From Rhodobacteraceae bacterium NBU2976 (GTDB lineage Bacteria; Pseudomonadota; Alphaproteobacteria; Rhodobacterales; Rhodobacteraceae): a DNA stretch of 64,000 bases. Made by a program: the position numbers and the translations under genes. Under the pieces are notes generated by a model that saw only the letters and a list, made by a program, of their open reading frames with translations, ran no database searches and had not been told where the DNA came from. The stretch spans positions 1,736,001-1,800,000 of the forward strand of contig JALPRQ010000001.1 in the NCBI GenBank assembly GCA_023630215.1, given 5' to 3'. Shown piece by piece: positions 55,601 through 63,720 of this stretch (positions are counted from its first letter, which is position 1; every line of letters starts with the position of its first letter).

Positions 55601-56098
55601 GATCAGACCGCCGCGGACGGAATAATCCCCCGGCTCCATCACCATTGGGGCAGCGTTGAACCCCATACGGATCAGGTAGGATTTGAGGGCGGATTCGTTG
55701 ATCTGCTTGCCAACCTCGGCGGTGAAGCTGGAGGTGCGGACGGTTTTCCGGGCCGGGATGCGCTGTGTCACCGCGTTCACCGTGGTCAGGATCAGCGCCT
55801 TGCGGTCAAACCCGTCGGCCAGCGCCGCCAGTGTGGCCATGCGCGTTGCTGAAATGTCGGCATTTGGGGACACGCGGTCATAAGGGACGCAATCCCATGC
55901 GGGGAAGGTCAGGACCGGGAGTTTTGGGGCAAAGAAGGACAATCCCTGCTGAAAGGCCGCCATGCGGGTGTCATCGCGCAGCACCACGATGACGGGCCCA
56001 TTCGCGCGCGCCACAAGCCCGGCGGCCAGATGGGTGTCAAACCCCTCTGGTGCGCCGCCCGTCAGATGCTTTGTATTGGTCAGCGGTTGGGCGTTCAT
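52646..56098 (-). CDS. mfd: Transcription-repair coupling factor Mfd
   Basis: DNA translocase that removes RNA polymerase stalled at lesions and recruits UvrA. N-terminal UvrB-homology region (about 1-330), CarD-like RNA-polymerase-interacting domain (DLIVHVDHGVGRYTGL), RecG-like translocase with Walker A GDVGFGKTEVA and the DEEQHFG box, and the C-terminal TRCF domain. The 1150-aa length is normal. The coding sequence looks more GC-rich than its neighbours. Confidence 0.97.
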   Translation of the reverse strand: MNAQPLTNTKHLTGGAPEGFDTHLAAGLVARANGPVIVVLRDDTRMAAFQQGLSFFAPKLPVLTFPAWDCVPYDRVSPNADISATRMATLAALADGFDRKALILTTVNAVTQRIPARKTVRTSSFTAEVGKQINESALKSYLIRMGFNAAPMVMEPGDYSVRGGLIDIFPPGADNPVRLDLFGDVLDGARTFDIETQMTKAKVARIELAPVSEVILDDNAIQRFRREYRHTFGAAGNDDPLYEAISDGRKHQGAEHWLPFFHEHLETFFDYLPGAPIVLDDQVDAARAARWDSINDQFQNRTAALSEKSHLATVYKPIDPGLLYLDDAAWESATANRPIRQFSPLPQPPGPNCTDAGGRRGRNFASERQQEEISLFGALADHIAARRKSTHVILASYSEGSRERFEALLDDSGVTDFREIATFADIPEGKGGLFLTVWGVDTGFETPDLTVIAEQDILGDRLIRTGRKTRRAENYLKEAQSLSPGDLIVHVDHGVGRYTGLETITAAGAPHECIALEYAGGDRLYLPVENIELLSRYGHEVGLLDKLGGGAWQAKKAKLKERIRDIADKLIRLAAERALRSGTIMTPPEGMWDEFCARFPYAETDDQLNAIEDVLTDLSSGIPMDRLICGDVGFGKTEVAMRAAFIAAMSGQQVAVIAPTTLLARQHYKSFADRFRGLPVTVRQLSRFVPAAEANKTRDGLGRGEVDIVIGTHALLAKGIRFANLGLLVIDEEQHFGVTHKERLKELRSDVHVLTLTATPIPRTLQLALSGVRELSLIGTPPVDRLAIRTYVSEFDPVTIREALLREHYRGGQSFYVVPRISDLTEIEEFLREQVPEVTFVTAHGQMPAGQLDDKMNAFYDGQYDVLLATTIVESGLDIPAANTLIVHRADMFGLAQLYQIRGRVGRSKIRAYAYMTTQPRKVLTDGAEKRLRVLSSLDSLGAGFSLASQDLDIRGAGNLVGEEQSGHVREVGYELYQHMLEEAIAKMKAGELEGLTDADETWAPQINLGVPVLIPDDYVSDLDVRLGLYRRLSALSGKVELEGFAAELIDRFGKLPKEVNMLLNIVRIKAACKTAGIAKLDGGPKGATLTFHNNKFANPAGLVTFIQNQRGQAKVKDNKIVVRRDWAKTSDKVKGAYAIASDLAALAKG

Positions 56099-56125
56099 GG
56101 CGCTCAGGTAGTGGGTTTTTCGGGC

Positions 56126-57946
56126 TTAGGCAAGCGCGCGTTCTTCGCTTTCGGCCTGCTGGCGCTGCCACATGGAGGCGTAACGACCATTCTTGGCTAA
56201 CAGCGCGTCATGTGTCCCGCGTTCGACCACAACACCACGTTCCAGCACGATGATCTGGTCGGCGTGGACAACAGTAGACAGGCGGTGCGCGATGGTGATC
56301 ACGCTGCGGCCCTTGCCCATGGCTTTCAACGCTTCCTGAATGCCCTGTTCAGTTTCGCTATCAAGCGCAGAGGTTGCTTCGTCCAGCAGAAGGATCGGCG
56401 GGTTCTTCAGCAATGTGCGGGCGATGCCGACGCGCTGTTTTTCACCACCCGAGAGTTTCAGGCCGCGTTCCCCCACCACGGTTTCATAGCCCTGTGGTAG
56501 GGATTGGATGAATTCGTGGATCTGGGCGGCCTTGGCGGCCTCTTCCACTTCGGCGCGGGAGGCATTGGGGCGGCCATAGGCGATGTTATAGCCAATCGTG
56601 TCGTTGAATAGGACCGTGTCTTGGGGCACGACGCCGATATGGGCACGCAGGCTTTCCTGTGTGATGTCGCGCACATCCTGCCCGTCGATTTTCAGGCTGC
56701 CCTGTTGCACATCGTAAAAGCGGAACAGAAGCCGCCCGATGGTCGATTTGCCCGACCCTGATGGGCCAACAACGGCCACAGTTTGCCCGGCGGGAACGGT
56801 CAGGTCCAGACCGTGTAGGATGGTGCGTTCCGGGTCATAGCCAAAGACAACGTCGGAAAATGCGATTTCACCGCCATCAACGCGCAAATCTGGCGCGTTG
56901 GGTTTGTCAGTAATTTCAGCAGGCTGTTCGAGAAGGTCAAACATCTCGCCCATATCAACGAGAGCCTGACGAATTTCGCGATAAACGGAGCCGAGGAAAT
57001 TCAAAGGCATGGTGATCTGGATCATATAGGCATTGACCATAACAAAATCACCGACCGTCAGGGACCCGTCCTGCACTCCCATCGCAGCAAGGATCATGAC
57101 GGCGAGGAGACCACCTGTGATCAGAACCGATTGCCCAAAGTTGAGGAAACCCAGCGTATAGTTGGTTTTGATCGCCAAACCTTCGTATGAAGCCATCGAG
57201 ACGTCGTAGCGCGCGGCCTCGCGACGTTCAGCGCTGAAATATTTCACGGTTTCAAAATTCAGAAGACTGTCGATGGCTTTTTGGTTGGCCTCGGTATCCT
57301 GTTTGTTCATGTCCCGCCGGATTTTCACGCGCCATTCGGTGACCCGGAAGGTGAACCAGATGTAAAGCGCGATAGTGACAACAACGACACCCAGATAGCG
57401 CACGTCAAACACGACGAAAAAGATAATCGCGACCATCAAAAGTTCGAGGATCAGCGGGATGATGGAGAACAAAAGGAAGCGAAGCAGGAATTCGATCCCT
57501 TTGATCCCGCGCTCGATTATCCGGGACAGGCCACCGGTTTTGCGGGTGATGTGGTAGCGCATCGACAACGCGTGCATATGTTCAAAAGTTTCAAGCGCAA
57601 GACGACGCATGGCGCGTTGGCCAACACGCACGAAAATAGCGTCACGCAATTGGTTGAACCCCACCCCGGCAAGCCGCATAACGGCATAGGCAATGGTCAG
57701 CGCAACAGCCCCGGTGACAAACATGACGGTCGGTGCATCCTGTCCCGCGGTCAGGGTGTCCACGGCCCCCTTGAAGAAAAACGGCGTGATGACGGTGGCA
57801 ATTTTGGCCACTACCAGCGCCAACATCGCAAGCACGACACGGGCCCGCATTGCGGGTTGTCCGGCGGGCCAAAGGTAGGGCGCAACTTTGCGAAGAACAT
57901 TGAGGCTGGACTTACGTTCGGCCTTTGCGTCGGTGGCATCTGTCAT
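56126..57946 (-). CDS. Atm1/HMT-type ABC exporter (fused permease-ATPase)
   Basis: Half-transporter ABC protein of 606 aa: six transmembrane helices (to about 320) then the ATPase with Walker A GPSGSGKS, Q-loop, signature LSGGEKQR and Walker B ILLLDEATSALD. NFETVKYFSAE and LVDMGEMFDLL place it with the Atm1/ABCB7/HMT branch, which exports glutathione-linked sulfur species or heavy-metal conjugates. ATG 57946 has AGGAAG upstream; the longer frame (GTG 57973) adds only nine residues. Located between mfd and the LysM gene. Confidence 0.92.
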   Translation of the reverse strand: MTDATDAKAERKSSLNVLRKVAPYLWPAGQPAMRARVVLAMLALVVAKIATVITPFFFKGAVDTLTAGQDAPTVMFVTGAVALTIAYAVMRLAGVGFNQLRDAIFVRVGQRAMRRLALETFEHMHALSMRYHITRKTGGLSRIIERGIKGIEFLLRFLLFSIIPLILELLMVAIIFFVVFDVRYLGVVVVTIALYIWFTFRVTEWRVKIRRDMNKQDTEANQKAIDSLLNFETVKYFSAERREAARYDVSMASYEGLAIKTNYTLGFLNFGQSVLITGGLLAVMILAAMGVQDGSLTVGDFVMVNAYMIQITMPLNFLGSVYREIRQALVDMGEMFDLLEQPAEITDKPNAPDLRVDGGEIAFSDVVFGYDPERTILHGLDLTVPAGQTVAVVGPSGSGKSTIGRLLFRFYDVQQGSLKIDGQDVRDITQESLRAHIGVVPQDTVLFNDTIGYNIAYGRPNASRAEVEEAAKAAQIHEFIQSLPQGYETVVGERGLKLSGGEKQRVGIARTLLKNPPILLLDEATSALDSETEQGIQEALKAMGKGRSVITIAHRLSTVVHADQIIVLERGVVVERGTHDALLAKNGRYASMWQRQQAESEERALA

Positions 57947-58011
57947 CGATAGCTTCCTCATCTCCGGCAACACATAGGCCGCCGGGCCGGGAAGTGCCAG
58001 CCCCTAGAGGA

Positions 58012-59718
58012 TTATTCGTTGTCCGGAATTACAAAAACCTGTCCCGGGTAAATCAGGTCGGGATTGCGAATCTGATCCTGGTTCGCCTGGAATATCTGAT
58101 GATATTTCAGGCCATCACCATAGGTATTCGTCGCAATCAGCCACAGCGAATTGCCCGGTTGCACGATGTGGGTCGCCTTTTGATTGGATTGTGCAGCCTG
58201 CACATCTGCCGGATAGGCCCGCTGGAACGGGGTTTCCATGCGGCTAACCACCTGACCGTTTGCGTCAATCTCGTCGGCGCGCATCGTGTAGTTACCTGCG
58301 TCAATTGTCTTCAACTGGATGCGCCAGACGCCTGATGGTGCGATCATGGTGTTGGCGACCACCGTATTGTTTACATAAAGGAACACTTCGTGATTGGGGG
58401 TTCCGCGTCCGTTGATAATGACCTGATCCCCATCTGCGCCATAGCTGATGGAATCGATCACCACCTGATCAACAAGTGCCGGGCCGCCCGGCTGGACCAC
58501 AACGACTTCTTCCGGGGTGGTCTTGACGATGATCGGTGCAGATTCTTCGGCGACGCTTTCGGCAGCGGAGCGCCCGATGCTGGGCAGGATCAGGATGGAT
58601 TCATCCGAGAAGGCCAATTGTCCGTCCAGTTCGGATTCAAGTTCCAAATTTTGGGCTTCGCCCGTCTGTGTGGAGAGTATTGCGACAAATTCGCCCGAGG
58701 CGTTGGCGGTGGCTTCGCCGATCTTCTCGCCATCGGCCATGATGGACACGGTGGAGTTTGGTTCCGCGGTTCCGGCAACAACGGCATTGCCGGCTTGGTC
58801 TACGCGCACAACGTCAAATTCGGGCTTGTTGCCTTCGATTGTCAGGTTGGTGCCGGCAACGGTCGAAGCAGCAGCGGTTTTTTCTGTGGCGGGTGACGTG
58901 CCAGGTTCGGCGACACGCGGTTCAACGCTTGCCTGATCCCCGGCATCCTCTGTCGGCTCTGCGGGAGAGCCATCGCTTTGCGCATCCTCTGTGTCGGGTT
59001 CGACGGTGGTGTCAGCGTCCGTGGTATTTGTCTGGGTGTCGGTCAAGGAACCGAGGCTGCTGACGACGGTGTCGGTTGCGGTTTCCATCTGGTTCAAAGA
59101 ATTGTCCAAGGGTGTACCCTCGGCGGAATTCACGATCTCGGCCGGGGGGGTAACCTCGTCATTGTCTGGTTCATCTGCGGTGGTCGTGTCTGCATCGGCA
59201 ATCTGGGTGTCTTCGACAGATTCAGATGTTTGCGTCTGCGAGTCAGCGCTGTTGGCGACGGAGTCGGTTGCGGAGTCGACTTGGTCCGTAGAATTATCCA
59301 AGGATGTGCCGTCGGCCGAAGTCTCAATCTCGGTCGGGTTTGCGTCGTCACCCGGGGAAGTCGTGTCGGTTGCTGAGCCGAGATTGCTGGCAAGTGTATC
59401 AGCGGCGTCTTCGACCTGGTTCAGGGAATCGACCAGAGGTGTCTCTTCGGCGGAATTCGCGATCTCGGTCTGGGTGTCTTCGGTCGTGGCGGTTGGCACT
59501 GGTTCGGTGGGAGCGACGGATGTGGCGGCCAAATCCTCGCCTTCGACAGGTTCGGAGATGGGCGGCAGTTCCAACGGGATGATTTCCTGATCGGCATCTG
59601 CGGCGATCTGCTGGACCCCGGTCTCGGGCCCGCTTGAACGATCCACATAATACAGGGTCCCCGCAATCCCTCCGCCCAGAAGAACCGCGATCAGATAGAG
59701 GAACCAGTTATCCTTCAT
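58012..59718 (-). CDS. LysM-domain membrane protein with internal repeats
   Basis: 568-aa protein: N-terminal transmembrane anchor (about 6-24), a long acidic Thr/Asp-rich linker, an Ig-like/adhesive middle (LTIEGNKPEFDVVRVDQAGN), and a C-terminal LysM peptidoglycan-binding domain (about 517-568; HIVQPGNSLWLIATNTYGDG). The linker has three imperfect repeats at about 85-115, 130-157 and 194-224, sharing the core NSAEGTPLDNSLNQ. It probably anchors to the inner membrane and binds cell wall; function is unknown. Confidence 0.85.
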   Translation of the reverse strand: MKDNWFLYLIAVLLGGGIAGTLYYVDRSSGPETGVQQIAADADQEIIPLELPPISEPVEGEDLAATSVAPTEPVPTATTEDTQTEIANSAEETPLVDSLNQVEDAADTLASNLGSATDTTSPGDDANPTEIETSADGTSLDNSTDQVDSATDSVANSADSQTQTSESVEDTQIADADTTTADEPDNDEVTPPAEIVNSAEGTPLDNSLNQMETATDTVVSSLGSLTDTQTNTTDADTTVEPDTEDAQSDGSPAEPTEDAGDQASVEPRVAEPGTSPATEKTAAASTVAGTNLTIEGNKPEFDVVRVDQAGNAVVAGTAEPNSTVSIMADGEKIGEATANASGEFVAILSTQTGEAQNLELESELDGQLAFSDESILILPSIGRSAAESVAEESAPIIVKTTPEEVVVVQPGGPALVDQVVIDSISYGADGDQVIINGRGTPNHEVFLYVNNTVVANTMIAPSGVWRIQLKTIDAGNYTMRADEIDANGQVVSRMETPFQRAYPADVQAAQSNQKATHIVQPGNSLWLIATNTYGDGLKYHQIFQANQDQIRNPDLIYPGQVFVIPDNE

Positions 59719-59824
59719 AGTCTCACCATGTCATTACCGTCCTGTCATCGATACACCACGATCTGGTCACTGGCAATTCATGGGAATAGGTTTTAGTGAT
59801 GAGAGCACCAACATGGGGAATGAT

Positions 59825-60382
59825 ATGGCCAAAACGTCGTCAGCGGTATGTGTGTTTTGCGGATCGCGGTTTGGGAAAGACCCGGCCTATCGCGACAGTG
59901 CCGAAGCGCTGGGGCGAGGTCTTGCCGAGGCGGGGTTTCAGCTGGTTTACGGCGCGGGAGATGTCGGGATTATGGGGGCGGTCGCCAATGCGACGCAGGC
60001 TGCGGGTGGCGAAACCTTTGGGGTGATCCCCGTGCATTTGATGAAGCGGGAAGTTGGCAAACGTGACCTGACGGCGTTTGTTGTGACGGAAACCATGCAT
60101 GAGCGCAAAAAGGTCATGTTCATGAATGCTGACGCCATTGTCACCCTGCCCGGCGGTGCCGGATCGCTGGACGAACTGTTCGAGGTCATGACGTGGCGCC
60201 AGCTTGGGCTGCACGAAAAGCCAATCTATCTGCTGAATATCAATGGCTATTGGGATAAGCTGATCGCGCTGATCGACCATATGGTTGCCGAAGGGTTTGC
60301 CGAACCCAGTTTCCGCGAATTCCTTCAGGTGATCGTGGATGTCCCGACATTGATGGCGCGTTTGCGCGCTGATCTGTCCTGA
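59825..60382 (+). CDS. LOG-family (TIGR00730) nucleotide phosphoribohydrolase
   Basis: Rossmann-fold protein of the LOG family, which hydrolyses nucleoside 5'-monophosphates such as cytokinin ribotides or AMP. SAVCVFCGSRFGKDPAY at the start, LVYGAGDVGIMGAVANA, MHERKKVMFMNADAIVTLPGG and the catalytic-type AGSLDELFEV. 185 aa from ATG 59825 (GGGGA six bases upstream); two earlier ATGs are possible. Its end overlaps rarD by 58 bases convergently. Confidence 0.9.
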   Translation: MAKTSSAVCVFCGSRFGKDPAYRDSAEALGRGLAEAGFQLVYGAGDVGIMGAVANATQAAGGETFGVIPVHLMKREVGKRDLTAFVVTETMHERKKVMFMNADAIVTLPGGAGSLDELFEVMTWRQLGLHEKPIYLLNINGYWDKLIALIDHMVAEGFAEPSFREFLQVIVDVPTLMARLRADLS

Positions 60383-61239
60383 CGCCAGCTTTCGACGCTG
60401 AAAATCGCAAGACCAACCCAGATCAGCGGGAAGGCAATGGCGTGCCATTTGGTAAAGGGTTCCAGAAACAGGAAGGTGGCAATCAGGAATTGCAGGGTTG
60501 GGTTCACATATTGGACCAGACCCAACGCCGCGAGAGAGATGCGTCGCGCGGCGTAGGACATCAGGATCAGCGGACCGCCGGTGATGATCCCCGAAAATGC
60601 CAGCATCAACGTATCATGCCAATTAGCCCCAAACGCCCCGCCAGAACCGGAAAAATCCGCCGCCAGCCAGATCAGGGCAATGGGGGCCAATAGCACGACT
60701 TCGATAAATACGGACTGGACCGGGCCAACATCCAGACGGTTCTTGATCAGACCATAGAAGGCAAAGGTAACCGCCAGAAACAGCGACACCCAAGGCGGGC
60801 TGCCAAGACCCAACCCCAACATCAGCACCGCCGCTCCTGCGATCCCGATTGCCCCCCATTTCGCCGGGCTTAGCCGTTCACGCAAAACGATAAATCCCAG
60901 TGCCGTCGCAACAAGCGGGAAGATGTAATAGCCAAAGCTCGATTCCATCGCCCAGCCAGACTGAATCGACAGGATATACATCCCCCAGTTCGACGAGATC
61001 AGCAGTGCCGACAGACCCAGCAGCCCCAGCGTATGCCGGTTTGACATATGCGCAAGGGTTGCCCCCACCCTGCCCTGACCGATCAGGACGAGGCCGAGGA
61101 AAACGAAGCTCCAGATCGTGCGATGAGCGAGGATTTCAGTCGCCGGGACATGATCCAGCGCCTTGTAATAAATCCCCGACAGACCCCATGTTATACTGGC
61201 GCCAAGCATGGCGAGGACACCCTTGATCGGATCAGTCAT
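60325..61239 (-). CDS. rarD: RarD-type EamA-family transporter
   Basis: Ten-helix drug/metabolite transporter (304 aa) of the RarD subfamily: KGVLAMLGASITWGLSGIYYK, HRTIWSFVFL, NWGMYILSIQSGWAMESSFGYYIFPL and LVQYVNPTLQFLIA. Substrate unknown. The 148 bases upstream (61240-61387) contain no gene; a CATATC/GATATG inverted pair near 61347-61373 is the only feature. Confidence 0.9.
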   Translation of the reverse strand: MTDPIKGVLAMLGASITWGLSGIYYKALDHVPATEILAHRTIWSFVFLGLVLIGQGRVGATLAHMSNRHTLGLLGLSALLISSNWGMYILSIQSGWAMESSFGYYIFPLVATALGFIVLRERLSPAKWGAIGIAGAAVLMLGLGLGSPPWVSLFLAVTFAFYGLIKNRLDVGPVQSVFIEVVLLAPIALIWLAADFSGSGGAFGANWHDTLMLAFSGIITGGPLILMSYAARRISLAALGLVQYVNPTLQFLIATFLFLEPFTKWHAIAFPLIWVGLAIFSVESWRQDRSARKRAINVGTSTIT

Positions 61240-61387
61240 ACGCGGAACTCCGGTTATATCCTACCAAGACGCTATTCCGGTGGCATTCCCGCAACAACCG
61301 ATATGTGTCGTGACAGCGCAAACTGTGAGTTCTATTCTAGACGTCACATATCATCGGACTGTCTGAAGATATGATTGTTGGATGGAT

Positions 61388-61948
61388 TCAGTTTCTAGCG
61401 AGCATAACGACGCGCGACATTTCCAACCCGCCACCAGACCATTTTAACGATCCCAGCATATTGGTCACGCCATCTTCAGCTGTTCTGGACCAAGCAATGA
61501 GCCGATAAACAAAGACAATATCTGTTCCCTCTTGCGACTTTGATGTTCCAGTCCCGATCAGACGCGGCAGATTTGCTATCGCGCAGCCGACGGTTTGTTC
61601 AAACTCGCTGCTACTAATGTTCAGATCAGCCTGCGGATCAAATACCCAATCGGGCTCGTTTTCATCAGCGAGTGCGAAAGCAATCGTCGTCCCGGACGAT
61701 TCCATGGTTAGCTGACCATCTATTTCGAAGAATGTCGCGGCAAACGCATCATTGGCATTCAGCGGAACAATTGTCGCGCCATCCGTTAATACTGCGCTGC
61801 CGATCTGGACGGTGTAATTCCCGACGAAATCTTCTGCGTCCAGCTTTGCATTGCAGACGTCATTTGCGTTTTGCGCTGACGCGAGAGATCCCAGACACAT
61901 AATTATTGCGCCCGAAATCGCTGCGCTCACAATTCTTGGTATCAACAT
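61388..61948 (-). CDS. Secreted protein of unknown function
   Basis: 186-aa protein with a clear signal peptide (about 1-25, cleavage after SLASA). Two cysteines (NDVCNAK and TVGCAIA) may form a disulfide. No family recognised. GAGAGGG precedes the ATG. It lies 52 bases downstream of the sodB stop on the same strand, behind a strong hairpin, so it may be a weakly co-transcribed neighbour of sodB. Confidence 0.65.
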   Translation of the reverse strand: MLIPRIVSAAISGAIIMCLGSLASAQNANDVCNAKLDAEDFVGNYTVQIGSAVLTDGATIVPLNANDAFAATFFEIDGQLTMESSGTTIAFALADENEPDWVFDPQADLNISSSEFEQTVGCAIANLPRLIGTGTSKSQEGTDIVFVYRLIAWSRTAEDGVTNMLGSLKWSGGGLEMSRVVMLARN

Positions 61949-61966
61949 GTGTATTCCCTCTCGGTC

Positions 61967-61992
61967 GGCATCCCACTGGTGAGTGGGATGCC
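61967..61992. terminator. 11-bp perfect hairpin between sodB and the secreted protein
   Basis: GGCATCCCACT (61967-61977) and AGTGGGATGCC (61982-61992) form an 11-bp stem with a 4-base loop. The T-rich side (ATTTTATT at 61995 onward) faces plus-strand transcription, whereas sodB is on the minus strand, so it may act as an RNA 3'-end protector or processing signal rather than a classical terminator. Confidence 0.65.
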
Positions 61993-62000
61993 AGATTTTA

Positions 62001-62600
62001 TTACATCCGCGAGGCGACGTTTTCCCAATTGACCAGATTGTCGAGGAAGTTGGTCAGATACGCCGGACGCTTATTGCGGAAGTCGATGTAATAGGAATGC
62101 TCCCATACATCGCAGCCCAACAATGCGGTTTGCCCGAAGCAAAGCGGGTTCACGCCATTTTCCGTTTTGGTGACTTTCAGGCTGCCATCTTTGTCCTTGA
62201 CCAGCCATGCCCAGCCGGACCCGAACTGCCCCGCGCCTGCGGCGGAGAACGCTTCCTTGAACTTGTCGACCGAGCCGAAGCTTTCGGTAAGTGCGCTTTC
62301 CAGTTCGGACGGCATGGCGCTGACATTCGGCCCCATCATTTCCCAGAACTGGTTGTGGTTCCACAATTGCGAGATGTTGTTGAAGATACCATTCTGTGCA
62401 ACGGCACCTGAATCGTAGGTCCCGACGATAATTTCTTCGAGGGTTTTGCCCTCCCACTCGGTCCCGGCGATCAGCTTGTTGCCGTTATCGACATAGGCCT
62501 TGTGGTGCAGGTCATGGTGGTATTCCAACGTTTCGGCGGACATGCCCTTGGCTGCCAGCGCGTCATGTGCATATGGAAGGTCGGGTAGTTCAAAAGCCAT
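62001..62600 (-). CDS. sodB: Superoxide dismutase (Fe/Mn type)
   Basis: Cytosolic Fe- or Mn-SOD of 199 aa: FELPDLPYAHDALA start, metal ligands in HHDLHHKAYVDN, NHNQFWEMM, and DVWEHSYYIDFRNKRPAYL near the C-terminus. Fe versus Mn cannot be fixed by eye; the pattern (Gln in SQLWNHNQ and LGCDVWEHSYY) resembles FeSOD. GGGGAA lies just before ATG. Divergent from the DMT permease. Confidence 0.95.
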   Translation of the reverse strand: MAFELPDLPYAHDALAAKGMSAETLEYHHDLHHKAYVDNGNKLIAGTEWEGKTLEEIIVGTYDSGAVAQNGIFNNISQLWNHNQFWEMMGPNVSAMPSELESALTESFGSVDKFKEAFSAAGAGQFGSGWAWLVKDKDGSLKVTKTENGVNPLCFGQTALLGCDVWEHSYYIDFRNKRPAYLTNFLDNLVNWENVASRM

Positions 62601-62651
62601 ATCATTCCCCTGATTATGTGATTGTCACGGCCCCCTGCCGCTTGGTTCAAC

Positions 62652-62657
62652 TATAAT
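62652..62657 (+). promoter_or_regulatory. Possible -10 element of the DMT permease gene
   Basis: A perfect TATAAT sits here; no good -35 at standard spacing. It overlaps the first in-frame ATG (62656), which therefore would be untranscribed if this -10 is used. Confidence 0.35.
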
Positions 62658-62724
62658 GGTTCTAAATCCAGATGAAAGGGGCCGAGGCACAGTTTTTGGT
62701 TTTGCTTTTGGGAAATCGGGTGAT

Positions 62725-63678
62725 ATGGCAATGTCCAGACAACAGGACATCCCAAAAATGATCAGCCATTCCGAGAATATGCGCGGCGCGTTTTTCATGA
62801 CGCTGTCGATGGCAGGATTTGTGTGTAACGACACGATGATCAAGATCGTTTCTGGCGAATTGGCCCTGTTTCAGGTGGTGCTGGTGCGGGGGATCATTGC
62901 CTCGGTTCTGATGTTTTGTGTGGCCTGGTATATGAAAGGGCTGTTCTATCGATTGCCACGCCGTGATGTGGGGGTGGTGATCTTGCGCACGATTGGCGAG
63001 GTCGGCGCGACCTATTGTTTCCTAACCGCCCTGTTCCACATGCCGATTGCCAACCTGACCGCGATCATGCAGGCACTGCCGCTGGCGGTCACGCTGGCAG
63101 CGTCGATATTTCTGGGGGCCGAGGTGGGTTGGCGGCGCTATGTGGCGATTGTGGTCGGGTTCATGGGGGTTCTGGTGATCCTGCGACCGGGCACGGATGC
63201 GTTCAATACCTATTCTTTGTGGGGGCTTGGCGCGGTGGTTTTTGTGGTGCTGCGAGACCTGTCGACGACGAAACTGTCGCGCGAAACGCCGTCCAGCTTC
63301 GTGGCACTGATCACGACGCTGGCGATGACGACATTTGCAGGCGGCATGACGCTGATCACGCAGGAATGGGAGCCGATGAGCGCGCGCGCGCTGATGTTTT
63401 TGGCGGGCGCTGCGGGGTTCTTGCTGATCGGGTATATCGCTTCGGTGACGTCGATGCGGGTTGGCGAGATCGCGTTCGTTTCGCCATTTCGGTATTCGGT
63501 GTTGATCTGGGCCCTATTGATCGGATGGTTCATCTTTCACGACCCGATTGACGTCGCGACGCTGGTGGGATCGGCGATCGTTGTGGGGATGGGGATATAC
63601 ACCTTCTATCGCGAGGGACAGGTGGCACGGCAGAAACAAAAACTGGCGGCAACCCGGTCGAGGATGCCGCCAAGATAG
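62725..63678 (+). CDS. DMT/EamA-family permease
   Basis: Ten-transmembrane drug/metabolite transporter: RGAFFMTLSMAGFVCNDTMIK, FQVVLVRGIIAS, CFLTALFHMPIANLTAIMQALPL and GEIAFVSPFRYSVLIWALL. Substrate unknown. The frame is open from ATG 62656, but that codon overlaps a TATAAT box; I begin at ATG 62725. ATG 62731 and 62758 are alternatives, the last just before the conserved RGAFF segment. Confidence 0.85.
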   Translation: MAMSRQQDIPKMISHSENMRGAFFMTLSMAGFVCNDTMIKIVSGELALFQVVLVRGIIASVLMFCVAWYMKGLFYRLPRRDVGVVILRTIGEVGATYCFLTALFHMPIANLTAIMQALPLAVTLAASIFLGAEVGWRRYVAIVVGFMGVLVILRPGTDAFNTYSLWGLGAVVFVVLRDLSTTKLSRETPSSFVALITTLAMTTFAGGMTLITQEWEPMSARALMFLAGAAGFLLIGYIASVTSMRVGEIAFVSPFRYSVLIWALLIGWFIFHDPIDVATLVGSAIVVGMGIYTFYREGQVARQKQKLAATRSRMPPR

Positions 63679-63720
63679 ATCACGAGCCCAGCGGTTGGCA
63701 GAGTGTGGCGAAGGTCGAAG

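Noticed and set aside
58991-59590. 199-codon plus-strand open frame antisense to the LysM gene
   Set aside because: Arises from the low-complexity Thr/Asp/Ser repeats of the real gene; the product is a Ser/Val-rich string without domain character.
62656-62724. ATG 62656 as the DMT permease start
   Set aside because: The codon overlaps a TATAAT box, and the residues it would add do not resemble the family N-terminus.
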